The notes: generated by a model not told the origin, from the letters alone. A DNA stretch of 64,000 bases from Curtobacterium sp. ZW137 (GCF_003762905.1 NZ_RJKS01000003.1:682001-746000); one strand, 5' to 3'; positions 8,136-17,018 are shown, counted from the first letter of the stretch. Numbers and translations are program-made.

Positions 8136-9491
8136 ATGAGCGACGGAACCCGAACGCGCACGAGCGCCGACGCCGCCACCACCACCCCGGACGTCCGGGC
8201 CGCGCTGGGCGACGACGCCCGCCGCCAGAGCATGCGGAAGGTGATCGTCGCGGCCGGTGTCGGTCACTTCGTCGAGTGGTTCGACTTCGGCCTCTACGGC
8301 ACGCTGGCCACGGTCATCTCGCTCCACTTCTTCAAGCAGGGCGACCCGCAGGTGGCGCTCCTGTCCGCGTTCGCGGTGTTCGGTGCCGGCTTCGTGATGC
8401 GACCGCTCGGCGGGTTGTTCTGGGGGTCCCTCGGTGACCGGGTCGGCCGGAAGACCACCCTCGCGACGGTGATCCTCATCACGAGCGGGGCCACCGCCGT
8501 GATGGGCATCCTGCCGACGTACCAGGTGGTCGGACTCTGGGCGCCGGTCCTGCTCGTCCTCGTGCGACTCGTCCAGGGCTTCGCCGCCGGCGGTGAGGGA
8601 GCCGGCGCGACCACGCTGCTCGCCGAGTACGCCCCGTCGAACCGGCGCGGCTTCGTCACGAGCTTCATCGACGTCTTCGGGTTCGTCGCCTTCATCGTCG
8701 GTGGCGGCCTGGTCTTCCTCTTCACGGCGGTCGCCGGCGGGGACGCCCTCCAGTCGTGGGGCTGGCGGGTGCTGTTCCTCATCGCGATCCCGCTCGGACT
8801 CGTCGGGCTGTACCTCCGCACCAAGCTCGAGGACACCCCGGAGTTCCGCGCGCTCAAGGCCAAGGGCGAGGTCGCGGCGAACCCGCTGCGCCGCTCGATC
8901 CGGACGTCGTGGCGAGCGCTGCTCTTCTGCGTCGGCTTCGTCGTGATCAAGGCCGTCGGGCACTGGATCCTGCAGACCTTCATGCCGTCCTACCTGCAGG
9001 CGGACCTCGGCTACTCGCCCATGGTGTCCTACGGCGCGGTGGTGCTCGGCTTCATCGTGATCGCCGCCCTCGTGCCGTTCTTCGGCCTGCTGTCCGACAA
9101 GATCGGCCGGAAGCCGGTCATGCTCGCCGGCTGTGCCGGGTTCGTCGTGCTGACCTACCCGACCCTGATGCTCATGAACGCCGGGAACTTCTGGGCGGCC
9201 GCCGGGGCGATGATGCTCCTCGGGCTGTTCATGGCCGCGTTCGACGGTGCCGTGAGTGCTGCGATGGCCGAGCTGTTCCCGACCAACATCCGGTACGGGT
9301 CGATGGGCATCGCGTACAACATCAGCGTCGCGGTCTTCGGTGGGATCACGCCGTACTTCGCCACGTGGCTGATCGCCTCGACGGGCAACAACTTCGCCCC
9401 GGCCTTCTACGTGATGGCCGCCGCCGCGATCAGCGGCATCGCGGTCCTGCGTGCCCGCGAGACCAACAAGGAGACGCTGCGGCAGGAATGA
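8136..9491 (+). CDS. MHS-family MFS transporter
   Basis: A 451-aa protein with 12 predicted membrane helices. GHFVEWFDFGLYGTLA and the loop-2/3 motif GSLGDRVGRK are diagnostic of the metabolite:H+ symporter branch of the MFS (KgtP, ShiA and ProP relatives), which carries small organic acids or zwitterions. It is divergent from the FAD oxidoreductase, so a product of that pathway, perhaps a sugar acid, is a reasonable substrate guess. A hairpin of the dispersed repeat family follows the stop by 15 nt. Confidence 0.88.
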   Translation: MSDGTRTRTSADAATTTPDVRAALGDDARRQSMRKVIVAAGVGHFVEWFDFGLYGTLATVISLHFFKQGDPQVALLSAFAVFGAGFVMRPLGGLFWGSLGDRVGRKTTLATVILITSGATAVMGILPTYQVVGLWAPVLLVLVRLVQGFAAGGEGAGATTLLAEYAPSNRRGFVTSFIDVFGFVAFIVGGGLVFLFTAVAGGDALQSWGWRVLFLIAIPLGLVGLYLRTKLEDTPEFRALKAKGEVAANPLRRSIRTSWRALLFCVGFVVIKAVGHWILQTFMPSYLQADLGYSPMVSYGAVVLGFIVIAALVPFFGLLSDKIGRKPVMLAGCAGFVVLTYPTLMLMNAGNFWAAAGAMMLLGLFMAAFDGAVSAAMAELFPTNIRYGSMGIAYNISVAVFGGITPYFATWLIASTGNNFAPAFYVMAAAAISGIAVLRARETNKETLRQE

Positions 9492-9506
9492 GACGCGGCC
9501 AGGAGA

Positions 9507-9550
9507 CGGACGGGAGGCACGGTGCCGGCTGGCACCGTGCCTCCCGTCCG
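9507..9550. repeat. Dispersed hairpin element 1
   Basis: A perfect 20-bp stem, 9507-9526 with 9531-9550, with a 4-nt loop GGCT. The arm reads CGGACGGGAGGCACGGTGCC. It sits 15 nt after the MHS transporter stop and before the LCP gene promoter. It is an intact member of the family also seen at 25743, 51727 and 55469, and a likely terminator. Confidence 0.85.
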
Positions 9551-9606
9551 GGGGGTGTTGGCGACATTTCGCAGGAGGATTCCATACTCCACGCACGGTC
9601 TCCGGT

Positions 9607-9618
9607 TATCGTGCTCAG
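9607..9618 (+). promoter_or_regulatory. Leaderless promoter of the LCP gene
   Basis: TATCGT (9607-9612) ends 6 nt before the GTG at 9619. No ribosome binding site is visible. The spacing places transcription start at or next to the start codon. Confidence 0.5.
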
Positions 9619-11115
9619 GTGAGTTCGCAACCGGAAGAGACGACCCTGCGCCGCCGTCGTGGCTCCGTGCCGCCCCGGCACGGCCGCCAGAAGCGCGGGT
9701 TCGGCGTGGTGTTCCCCGCCGTCGCCGGTGTGCTCACCATGGCCCTGCTGCTCAGCGGCGGGTACGCGGCGTACGCCTACAACCGCCTGGCGTCGAGCGT
9801 CACCAAGGTCGACGCGATCGGCGGATCGACGAGCACCAAGGACGACGTCGACGGCAAGGCGATGAACATCCTGCTCGTCGGTGACGACCACCGTCCCGAG
9901 AACGCGACGCCCGAGCAGATGGCCGAGCTCAGCACCACCTCGGACGGCGGATCGACCAACACCGACACCATGATCGTGCTGCACATCGCAGCCGACGGGC
10001 GCAGCGCGACGATGATCTCGTTCCCGCGCGACTCCTACGTGGACATCCCCGGCGTCGGCAAGGGCAAGCTCAACAGCGCGTTCTACTACGGCACCCTCAA
10101 CAACGGCGGCGCCGCGGGCGGTGCCCAGATGCTCATCAAGACGATCGAGGGGCTCAGCGGGCTGTCGATCGACCACTACGTGCGGGTGTCCCTGCTCGGC
10201 TTCTACGAGATCGTGAAGCAGCTCGGCCCGGTCGAGGTCTGCCTGAAGGAGCCCGCGAAGGACAAGTACTCCGGCGTCGACCTGCCCGCCGGCAACTCGA
10301 AGCTCACCGCGAAGCAGGCACTCTCCTTCGTGCGTCAGCGCCACGGCCTGCCGAACGGCGACCTGGACCGCTCGGTGCGCCAGCAGTACTTCCTCTCGCA
10401 GGAAGCGCGGAAGATCCTCTCCGCCGGCACGCTCCTCAACCCGGTGAAGACGACGAACATCATCGACGCGATCGGTGACTCCGTCGAGACCGACCAGGGC
10501 CTCGACCTGCTGTCCCTCGCGTCCCAGCTCCGGAACCTGCGGCCGTCGGCGATCCAGTCCGCGACGATCCCGATCCTCGGCACCCCGACGATCGACGTCG
10601 GCGGCTCCGCGCTCTCCATCGTCGAGGTGGACACGGTCGGCATGCCCGCGTTCGTGCAGGGCCTCATCGGCCAGTCGGACGCCTACACGAAGGCGACGGC
10701 CGCGGCCGCGTCGGGTGTCAGTGTCACGGTCGTGAACGGCAGCGGGATCACGGGCGCGGCCGGGGCGGCGACCACGGTCCTCGCCGGCCGCGGGTTCCAG
10801 GTCGGGACCCCGGGCTCCTCGGACACCACGATCGCGACGATGGTGCAGTACCCGGCGGGCATGGAGGCGCAGGCGAAGGCCCTCGTCGCCGCCGTCCCCG
10901 GCGCGCTGCCCGTGCAGACGTCGTCCGTGCAGGGTGTGACGCTCGTGCTCGGGAAGAACGGCAAGACCGCCGTGGCCGCGGAGCCAGCAGCACCGTCCTC
11001 GTCGTCCGCCGCGTCCGAGCCCTCGTCGAAGCCGTCGTCGAAGGCCGCGTCCGAACCGAGTGCGACGTCGACCGACGTGCACAACTACGGGCAAGCGGAC
11101 TCCTGCATCTACTAG
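9619..11115 (+). CDS. LytR-CpsA-Psr (LCP) family cell-wall protein
   Basis: A 498-aa protein. It has a basic cytoplasmic N-terminus, one membrane helix (residues about 35-58), an LCP domain (about 80-240; ILLVGDD, TDTMIVLHI, ISFPRDSYVDIPG, LSFVRQRH) and a LytR_C domain (about 365-450; VTVVNGSG). It ends in a Ser/Ala/Pro-rich tail. LCP enzymes attach teichoic-acid-like or other glycopolymers to peptidoglycan outside the membrane; the Arg residues of FPRDSY and VRQRH bind the pyrophosphate substrate. The GTG is chosen because a TATCGT box lies 6 nt upstream; the longer open frame would run through the hairpin element. Confidence 0.9.
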   Translation: MSSQPEETTLRRRRGSVPPRHGRQKRGFGVVFPAVAGVLTMALLLSGGYAAYAYNRLASSVTKVDAIGGSTSTKDDVDGKAMNILLVGDDHRPENATPEQMAELSTTSDGGSTNTDTMIVLHIAADGRSATMISFPRDSYVDIPGVGKGKLNSAFYYGTLNNGGAAGGAQMLIKTIEGLSGLSIDHYVRVSLLGFYEIVKQLGPVEVCLKEPAKDKYSGVDLPAGNSKLTAKQALSFVRQRHGLPNGDLDRSVRQQYFLSQEARKILSAGTLLNPVKTTNIIDAIGDSVETDQGLDLLSLASQLRNLRPSAIQSATIPILGTPTIDVGGSALSIVEVDTVGMPAFVQGLIGQSDAYTKATAAAASGVSVTVVNGSGITGAAGAATTVLAGRGFQVGTPGSSDTTIATMVQYPAGMEAQAKALVAAVPGALPVQTSSVQGVTLVLGKNGKTAVAAEPAAPSSSSAASEPSSKPSSKAASEPSATSTDVHNYGQADSCIY

Positions 11116-11125
11116 GTTCGAGGGT

Positions 11126-11908
11126 GTGAGCAACGCAGCGCGTCCGATCACCCTGATGACCTACAACGTCAAGAACCCGGATCCGGCGCACGACTGGCCG
11201 GCGCGTCTGCCGGTCCTGCTCGACATCGTCCGACGGAACGACCCCGACGTGCTCTGCGTGCAGGAGGCCTTCGACCACCAGATGGACGAGATCCGCGCGG
11301 GCCTGCCCGGGTACGCCGACGTCGGCCAGGGACGCGAAGGCGGCACGGCGGGGGAGCACGCGGCGGTCTTCTTCCGGACCGAGCGGCTCCGACCGATGGA
11401 CACGGGCTCGTTCTGGCTGTCCGACACCCCGGACGAGCCGGCGTCGAACACCTGGGGCAGCCTGTTCCCGCGGATCGCGAACCACGTGGAGTTCCTCGAT
11501 GCCGACGGGCCGGCGTTCACGCTCCTGACGACCCACCTCGACCACGAGCCGACCGAGCACGGGGACGAGGTCCGGGGCCGGAGCGCCGCGCTCATCGTCG
11601 AGCGACTCGCCGGGATCGACGGCCCGGTCGTCGTGGCCGGGGACTGCAACGAGCCCGCCGGTGCGGGAGCGGCGTCGCGGGTCTTCGCGGACGGTGGCTA
11701 CACGGATGCGTGGACGGTGGCGGGGGACCCGGCGGACCGGACGGCGACGTTCAACGACTGGCTGCCGCCCGTGGACTCCGGCGAGCGGATCGACTGGGTG
11801 CTGACGAAGGGCGTCGCCGGCGTCGACCGGGTGCGCATCGACCACGACGGGCCGGAGACGTGGTTCGCGAGCGACCACTTCCCGGTGGTCGCCACGATCC
11901 GGATGTGA
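11126..11908 (+). CDS. Endonuclease/exonuclease/phosphatase-fold protein
   Basis: A 260-aa protein with the EEP catalytic motifs in order: MTYNVKN (N-terminus), VLCVQEAF (metal-binding Glu, residue about 41), VVAGDCNEP (about 173) and ASDHFPV (C-terminus). No signal peptide, so cytoplasmic. The family includes nucleases, sphingomyelinases and sugar or lipid phosphatases; the sequence does not decide between them. The start is GTG at 11126: TAGGTT (11113-11118), which overlaps the LCP stop codon, lies 7 nt upstream and fits a leaderless promoter. Confidence 0.85.
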   Translation: MSNAARPITLMTYNVKNPDPAHDWPARLPVLLDIVRRNDPDVLCVQEAFDHQMDEIRAGLPGYADVGQGREGGTAGEHAAVFFRTERLRPMDTGSFWLSDTPDEPASNTWGSLFPRIANHVEFLDADGPAFTLLTTHLDHEPTEHGDEVRGRSAALIVERLAGIDGPVVVAGDCNEPAGAGAASRVFADGGYTDAWTVAGDPADRTATFNDWLPPVDSGERIDWVLTKGVAGVDRVRIDHDGPETWFASDHFPVVATIRM

Positions 11909-11944
11909 GTGTGTGCGGCGCGCGCCGAGGGTGTCGCGCCGGCG

Positions 11945-12658
11945 TCAGCAGCCGTGCACGGCGTTGACGGGCATCGGCGAACCGATGACCGTCACGGTGG
12001 TGCCGTCGGTCAGTGCGGAGACGCCGTTGGTGCCGGCTCCGTCGGAGTCGGACGGCCAGCCCTCGGCGAGGAGGAGCTGCCACGCCTGGGAGTCGCCGGA
12101 GCCGAGCGACTCACGGTCGGCATGTGCGGCGTCGTCGATGCGGTGCGCGATGTCGTCCCCGACCTGGACGTCGTCCGGGCCGGTCAGCTCGACGACGCCG
12201 CCGGTGCGGGAGCGGACGTCGTCGCGGAGGACCCGGACCTCGAGCGAGTTGCCGAGGCTGGACGGGGTGGAGAGCGCGGCCACACGGATGGCGCCGCCCC
12301 ACGTGTAGGTCGTGCCGGCGGGGAAGCACCGGCCGCCGTCGCCCTCGGCCGTCTGGGTGCGGGACGGGGTGCCGAACAGGCGGTTGAGCAACGACACGGT
12401 CGTGCGGGAGTCGCGCATCGAGGCGACCGCGACGGTCCGTTCGCCACGGCGGAGGACGATCGACTCGGCGCCGAGCTCGACGGCGTCGACGCGCTTGAGC
12501 TTGGCGTTCGAGACGTGCGTGGGGGTGGCGACCGGGGTGATCTCGGCTGCTGCGGCCCGGTCGACGGTGGCGGGACCGTTGGACAGGTCGGCGGCCGTCG
12601 CACCCGCCAGGAGGGCGAGCGTCGCGGCGCCGAGCGCGAGCATGGTCCGTGCAGTCAC
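11945..12658 (-). CDS. Secreted protein of unknown function
   Basis: A 237-aa protein with an Ala/Leu-rich signal peptide (MTARTMLALGAATLALLAG). The mature part has no domain I recognise. It contains two cysteines (GGRCFPAG near the middle and the terminal C) that could form a disulphide. The GTG start is backed by a TACGGT box (12665-12670, complement) 6 nt upstream. It is convergent with the EEP gene. Confidence 0.65.
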   Translation of the reverse strand: MTARTMLALGAATLALLAGATAADLSNGPATVDRAAAAEITPVATPTHVSNAKLKRVDAVELGAESIVLRRGERTVAVASMRDSRTTVSLLNRLFGTPSRTQTAEGDGGRCFPAGTTYTWGGAIRVAALSTPSSLGNSLEVRVLRDDVRSRTGGVVELTGPDDVQVGDDIAHRIDDAAHADRESLGSGDSQAWQLLLAEGWPSDSDGAGTNGVSALTDGTTVTVIGSPMPVNAVHGC

Positions 12659-12759
12659 CGTTCGACCGTAGGGCCATGACCACGCCTGGACGACGGGTGT
12701 TACCGAATCGGGGCCGGGCCGTCACCGGACCGTGACATTGCGCTCGACTGGACAGGTCT

Positions 12760-12773
12760 TATACATGTACCAT
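12760..12773 (+). promoter_or_regulatory. Promoter/operator of the GntR operon
   Basis: TACATGTA (12762-12769) is a perfect palindrome. It overlaps both a TATACA -10 candidate (12760-12765, with TTGCGC 16 nt upstream) and TACCAT (12768-12773), which ends 7 nt before the ATG. A GntR/UTRA regulator encoded directly downstream probably binds here and controls itself. Confidence 0.6.
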
Positions 12774-12780
12774 CGCTGCC

Positions 12781-13503
12781 ATGCCCGTCTCATCGAAGCG
12801 ACGTCTCGTCGCCGAAGCCCTCCGCGACGCGATCGCGACGGGTCGGTACGTTTCCGGGGAACGCCTCCCCGGCGAGCACGAGCTCGCCGAACGGTTCGCC
12901 GTCAGTCGTGGGACGGTGCGTGCGGCACTGGCCGACCTCGCCGACGACGAGTACATCGCCACCCACGGCGGCATCGGCTCGGTCGTGACCTTCGACGGCG
13001 CAGCGCTCGACCCCCGAGCCGGCTGGGCGCGCTCGATCGCCGGCAGCGGCGCCGAGGTCGTCGCGCGCACCCTCCGGATCGAACGGGTCACGGACGCCGA
13101 GCTCGCCGGCGTCGTCGGCGCGGACCCGGAGCTCGTCGCGGTCGACCGGGTGCGCTCGGTCGTGGACGGCCCGCACGTGTCCTACGAGCGCAGCATCGTC
13201 CCGCGGATCGGCCGGCTCGACCGCGCGGTCGAGGACGGCCTGGTGGACGGTTCCCTCAGCGCCACGATCGAGGCGGCCGGGCTCGTCCCGGTCCGTGCCG
13301 AGCAGTGGATCGACGTCCGGCCGCTCGACGACGCCGAGGCCGCGGTGCTCGACCGCACCCCGGGCACCCCGTTCCTGCACAGCCGCCGGGTGTCCCGGAC
13401 CGCGAGCGGGGCGTTCGTCGAGGCGGTCGACAGTCTCCTCGACCCCGAGCGCTTCCGCATCCACATGCGGTTCCAGAGCACCACCGGACAGGACGCACGA
13501 TGA
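12781..13503 (+). CDS. GntR-family regulator with UTRA domain
   Basis: A 240-aa protein. Residues about 3-70 are the winged helix (LRDAIATGRYVSGERLPGE, FAVSRGTVRAALADL). Residues about 95-235 match a UTRA ligand domain (VTDAELAGVV, VDRVRSV, FLHSRRVS), placing it in the HutC subfamily. It is the first gene of a four-gene operon; its TGA overlaps the next ATG. UTRA domains sense sugars or amino-acid derivatives, so the operon substrate is its likely inducer. Confidence 0.88.
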   Translation: MPVSSKRRLVAEALRDAIATGRYVSGERLPGEHELAERFAVSRGTVRAALADLADDEYIATHGGIGSVVTFDGAALDPRAGWARSIAGSGAEVVARTLRIERVTDAELAGVVGADPELVAVDRVRSVVDGPHVSYERSIVPRIGRLDRAVEDGLVDGSLSATIEAAGLVPVRAEQWIDVRPLDDAEAAVLDRTPGTPFLHSRRVSRTASGAFVEAVDSLLDPERFRIHMRFQSTTGQDAR

Positions 13504-14498
13504 CCGCGCAGCACGACCACGCCCTCGCCGCCTTCCGGGGGCTCGCCATCGGGGACGCCCTCGGCATGCCGACGCAGTCGATGTCCCTCCGCGAGATCCG
13601 CGAGGACCACGGGCGCATCGCCGGGTTCGTCGACGCGGGCCCCCACCAGCGGATCGCGCACGGCATGCCCGCCGCGAGCATCACCGACGACACCGAGCAG
13701 GCCGTCCTCGTCGCACGGCTCCTGGTCGAGGGGGAAGGACGGCTCGACCCGACCCGCTTCGCCGAGGCGCTCATCGACTGGGAGCGCGGGATGGCGGCGA
13801 AGGGGTCGCTCGACCTCCTCGGCCCGAGCACGAAGACCGCGGTGCAGCGCATCCTGGACGGCGTCCCCGCGTCCGAGGCCGGGTCGACCGGCACGACGAA
13901 CGGTGCCGCGATGCGGATCACCCCGGTCGGCATCAGCACGCGTGCCGACGACCTCGACGCCCTCGTCGACGCCGTGCAGGACGCGTCCCGGGTCACCCAC
14001 GACACCGGGCTCGGCATCGGCGGTGCCGCGGCGATCGCGGCTGCCGTGAGCGCCGGCGTCGACGGCGCGACCCGCGACGAGGCACTCGACGTCGCCGTGG
14101 CCGCCGCCCGCATCGGGGAACACCGAGGGCACTGGATCGCCGGCGCCTCGATCGCCGACAAGACCGCATGGGCGCGCGGGTACCTGCCGACCGTGCCGGC
14201 AGCCGACCGCATCGACGTGATCGACGGCGTCATCGGCACCAGCGTCGCCAGCCAGGAGTCGGTGGTGGCAGCGCTCGCCCTCGTCTCGCTCGGCCTCGAC
14301 CCGTGGGAGACGCTCTGCACCGCCGCGAGCACCGGCGGCGACACCGACACGATCGCCGCGATGGCCGGTGCGGTACTCGGCGCCGTGCACGGGCCGTCCG
14401 CGTGGCCCGACGGGGCCGCCGAACGGGTCGAACGCGTGAACGACATCCGGTTCGCGGACGTCGTCGCCCCCCTCCTCGCACTGCGCGGCACGCACTAG
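13500..14498 (+). CDS. ADP-ribosylglycohydrolase-family enzyme
   Basis: A 332-aa protein of the all-helical DraG/ARH fold. IGDALGMPTQ near the N-terminus, ITDDTEQAVL (about residue 60) and GGDTDTIAAMAG (about 278) supply the Mg2+ ligands that activate water to break an N- or O-ribosyl bond. It overlaps the GntR gene by 4 nt (ATGA) and precedes a nucleobase-type permease and a PfkB kinase. That context argues for a catabolic ribosyl hydrolase rather than a protein de-ADP-ribosylase: it may split a nucleoside or ADP-ribose-like compound. This role is inference. Confidence 0.85.
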   Translation: MTAQHDHALAAFRGLAIGDALGMPTQSMSLREIREDHGRIAGFVDAGPHQRIAHGMPAASITDDTEQAVLVARLLVEGEGRLDPTRFAEALIDWERGMAAKGSLDLLGPSTKTAVQRILDGVPASEAGSTGTTNGAAMRITPVGISTRADDLDALVDAVQDASRVTHDTGLGIGGAAAIAAAVSAGVDGATRDEALDVAVAAARIGEHRGHWIAGASIADKTAWARGYLPTVPAADRIDVIDGVIGTSVASQESVVAALALVSLGLDPWETLCTAASTGGDTDTIAAMAGAVLGAVHGPSAWPDGAAERVERVNDIRFADVVAPLLALRGTH

Positions 14499-14519
14499 CC
14501 ACGCCCCCACAGCCCCGGT

Positions 14520-14544
14520 CGGTGGCATCCCCCACGAGCCACCG
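14520..14544 (+). other. Intra-operon stem-loop
   Basis: CGGTGGC (14520-14526) pairs with GCCACCG (14538-14544). It lies between the glycohydrolase stop and the C16 tract and may stabilise the upstream mRNA or attenuate the permease. Confidence 0.45.
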
Positions 14545-14550
14545 CCCGGT

Positions 14551-14566
14551 CCCCCCCCCCCCCCCC
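14551..14566. repeat. C16 homopolymer tract
   Basis: Sixteen consecutive cytosines, 30 nt before the permease ATG and between two co-directional operon genes. It is the longest homopolymer I noticed in the window. It could vary by slippage and alter the permease leader, or be a sequencing or assembly error. Confidence 0.85.
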
Positions 14567-14595
14567 GAAGCCCTTCCGACGACGTAAGAGGAACC

Positions 14596-16083
14596 ATGAC
14601 CGACCGTCCCGCCTCCGGCACCCTGACCAGCATCGAGCAACGCGGGATCGAACCCGTGCCCGCCGCCGAGCGCACCGGCAGCTCCGGCGCGCTGTTCTGG
14701 GTGTGGTTCGCAGCGAACATCTCGATCCTCGGGCTGCCCCTCGGCGCGACCCTGGTGGCGTTCCAGCACCTCAACATCTGGCAGGCGCTCGTCGTCGCGG
14801 TGGTCGGTGCGGCCGGGTCGTTCGCGCTCGTCGGGGTGATCTCGATCGCGGGTCGTCGTGGTGGTGCTCCCGGCCTGACGCTGAGCCGCGCGGTGTTCGG
14901 CGTCCGCGGCAACATCGGCCCGACGTTCGTCTCGCTGCTGTCCCGACTGGGCTGGGAGACCGTGAACACCACGACGGCGGCGTTCGTGCTGCTGTCCCTG
15001 TTCACCATCCTCTTCGGGACGGACGGCGACGCGAAGCACGAGCCGCTCCTGACGGTCGTCGCGATCCTGGTGTTCGTGATCGCCACGGTGCTCATCTCGG
15101 GGCTCGGTCACGCCTTCATCGTCGCCGTACAGAAGTGGGCGACGTGGGTCTTCGGCGCGCTCAACGTGTTCGTCGCCGTGTTCCTGGTCCTCCGCGTCGA
15201 CTGGCACGTCGTCGGCAGCGCTCCCGCCGGCCCCTTCGCCGCGATGGCCATCGGCATCGGCACGATCGCCGCCGGGACCGGGATCGGCTGGGCGACCGCC
15301 GGTGCCGACATCGCCCGCTACACGAAGACCAGCGTGCGGGCGTCGAAGCTCGTCGCCGCAAGTGCCGCCGGCGCGGGCATCCCGCTCGTGCTCCTGGTCG
15401 GCCTCGGAGCGCTCGTCTCCGCCGGCGACCCGACCCTCGCGCAGGCCGGTGACCCGGTCGCCGCGATCCGTGACCTGCTGCCGAGCTGGATGGCGATCCC
15501 GTACCTGATCGCCGCGTTCGGCGGCCTGCTGCTCTCCAACCACCTCTCCGTGTACTCCGCCAGCCTCACCACGCTGACCCTCGGCATCAAGGTGCCCCGG
15601 GTGTGGGCGGTCACGGTCGACGTGGTCGTGACGTTCCTCGGCGCCATGTACTTCATGCTCGTGGCCGACGGCTTCTACGCGCCGTTCATCACGTTCATCT
15701 CCGTCCTCGCCGTGCCGATCACCGCCTGGCTCGGCGTCTTCATCGCCGACATCGTGCGGCGCACCTGGTACGACCCGGTCGCGCTCCTCGACCTGCGCGC
15801 CGGCGGTCGCTACTGGTACTCCGGCGGCATCGCCTGGCGCGCGGTCATCGCCTGGGCCGTCGCGATCGTGGTCGGGTTCCTGTTCACGAGCGTGCAGGTC
15901 GGGGACGCCGACCCGGTGTTCGTCGGCTCGTTCTCGCACACCTGGATCGGCGCGAACGGCCTCGGCTGGATCGTCACGTTCATCGTCGCCGCAGCGGTCT
16001 ACGTCCTGACCGGCGGGCCGAAGGGCACGCTCCACGAGCCGGCTGACGAGTCCGCGCCGATGCCGGTCGCGGAGCGCGCCTGA
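14596..16083 (+). CDS. NCS1-type purine/cytosine permease
   Basis: A 495-aa integral membrane protein with about 12 helices and the NCS1 family pattern (NISILGLPLGATLVAFQ, GAAGSFALVG, SRAVFGVRGN, GIGWATAGADIARY). Members import cytosine, purines, allantoin or hydantoins with H+ or Na+. The N-terminus is cytoplasmic and the C-terminus short and acidic. AGAGGAA precedes the ATG. The TGA overlaps the kinase ATG (TGATG), so translation is coupled. Together with the glycohydrolase, the substrate is probably a nucleobase or nucleoside-like compound. Confidence 0.88.
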   Translation: MTDRPASGTLTSIEQRGIEPVPAAERTGSSGALFWVWFAANISILGLPLGATLVAFQHLNIWQALVVAVVGAAGSFALVGVISIAGRRGGAPGLTLSRAVFGVRGNIGPTFVSLLSRLGWETVNTTTAAFVLLSLFTILFGTDGDAKHEPLLTVVAILVFVIATVLISGLGHAFIVAVQKWATWVFGALNVFVAVFLVLRVDWHVVGSAPAGPFAAMAIGIGTIAAGTGIGWATAGADIARYTKTSVRASKLVAASAAGAGIPLVLLVGLGALVSAGDPTLAQAGDPVAAIRDLLPSWMAIPYLIAAFGGLLLSNHLSVYSASLTTLTLGIKVPRVWAVTVDVVVTFLGAMYFMLVADGFYAPFITFISVLAVPITAWLGVFIADIVRRTWYDPVALLDLRAGGRYWYSGGIAWRAVIAWAVAIVVGFLFTSVQVGDADPVFVGSFSHTWIGANGLGWIVTFIVAAAVYVLTGGPKGTLHEPADESAPMPVAERA

Positions 16084-17015
16084 TGCCGCGGCTCGTCTCC
16101 GTCGGCAACGTCATCGTCGACATCGTGATGCGCATCGGGGAGCTGCCGGAGCCCGGGGGCGACGTGCTCGCATCGGCGTCGGACATCACCGCGGGCGGCG
16201 GGCTCAACACGATGGTCGCGGCCCGGCGCGACGGCCTCGAGGTCGTGTTCGCCGGCCAGTACGGCACCGGCCCGTTCGGCGACGTCGTGCGACGAGCCCT
16301 GGCGGACGCGGACGTCGAGGTGCTGCAGCCCGGGATCGACGACGTCGACAGCGGCTACTGCGTGGCGCTCGTCGACGCCTCCACCGAGCGCACCTTCGTC
16401 ACGTCCGTCGGCGCCGAGGGACGGCTCGGCCCGGCCGAGCTCGCCCGCATCGACCTCCGCGAGGACGACACCGTCTTCGTCTCCGGCTACGGGCTCGCCC
16501 ACCCGGTCAACGGTGCCGCGATCGCCGCGTGGATCGGGACGGTCCCGGCATCGGTGCGGGTCGTGTTCGACCCGTCGCCCCTGGTCGCGACGCTGGATCC
16601 GTCCGTGGTCGCGCCCGTGACGGCGCGTGCGGACGTCGTCTCCACGAACGCCCGGGAGGCCCGGCTCATGTCCCCGACGTCGGCCGACCTCCGGCAGGCG
16701 GTCGCCGCCGTGGCCGCGGGTGCGCGGGGCACGGCGCTGGTCCGTGACGGCGGGGCCGGGTGCTGGGTCGCGGACCCGTCGCTGTCCGACGGCCCGGTCC
16801 TGGTTCCGGGCTTCGCCGTCGCGGCCGTCGACACGAACGGTGCCGGGGACGCGCACGGCGGTGTGCTCGTCGCGGCGCTCACCCGGGGCGCGGGCCTCGT
16901 CGACGCGGTCCGCCGGGCGAACGCCGCCGCTGCGATCGCGGTGTCCCGTCTCGGTCCCGCGACGGCGCCCACGCGGGCCGAGACGGACGCGTTCCTGGCC
17001 GCCCACCCGGCGTAG
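16083..17015 (+). CDS. PfkB-family sugar/nucleoside kinase
   Basis: A 310-aa protein. The N-terminal PfkB signature is GGGLNTMVAARRDG and the catalytic end motif is TNGAGDAHGG, with the essential GAGD anion hole and base Asp; the following residue is His where Phe is usual. It phosphorylates a sugar or nucleoside using ATP. As last gene of the operon it would trap the ribose or nucleoside released by the glycohydrolase or brought in by the permease. A decayed hairpin element follows 3 nt after the stop. Confidence 0.85.
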   Translation: MPRLVSVGNVIVDIVMRIGELPEPGGDVLASASDITAGGGLNTMVAARRDGLEVVFAGQYGTGPFGDVVRRALADADVEVLQPGIDDVDSGYCVALVDASTERTFVTSVGAEGRLGPAELARIDLREDDTVFVSGYGLAHPVNGAAIAAWIGTVPASVRVVFDPSPLVATLDPSVVAPVTARADVVSTNAREARLMSPTSADLRQAVAAVAAGARGTALVRDGGAGCWVADPSLSDGPVLVPGFAVAAVDTNGAGDAHGGVLVAALTRGAGLVDAVRRANAAAAIAVSRLGPATAPTRAETDAFLAAHPA

Positions 17016-17018
17016 ACC

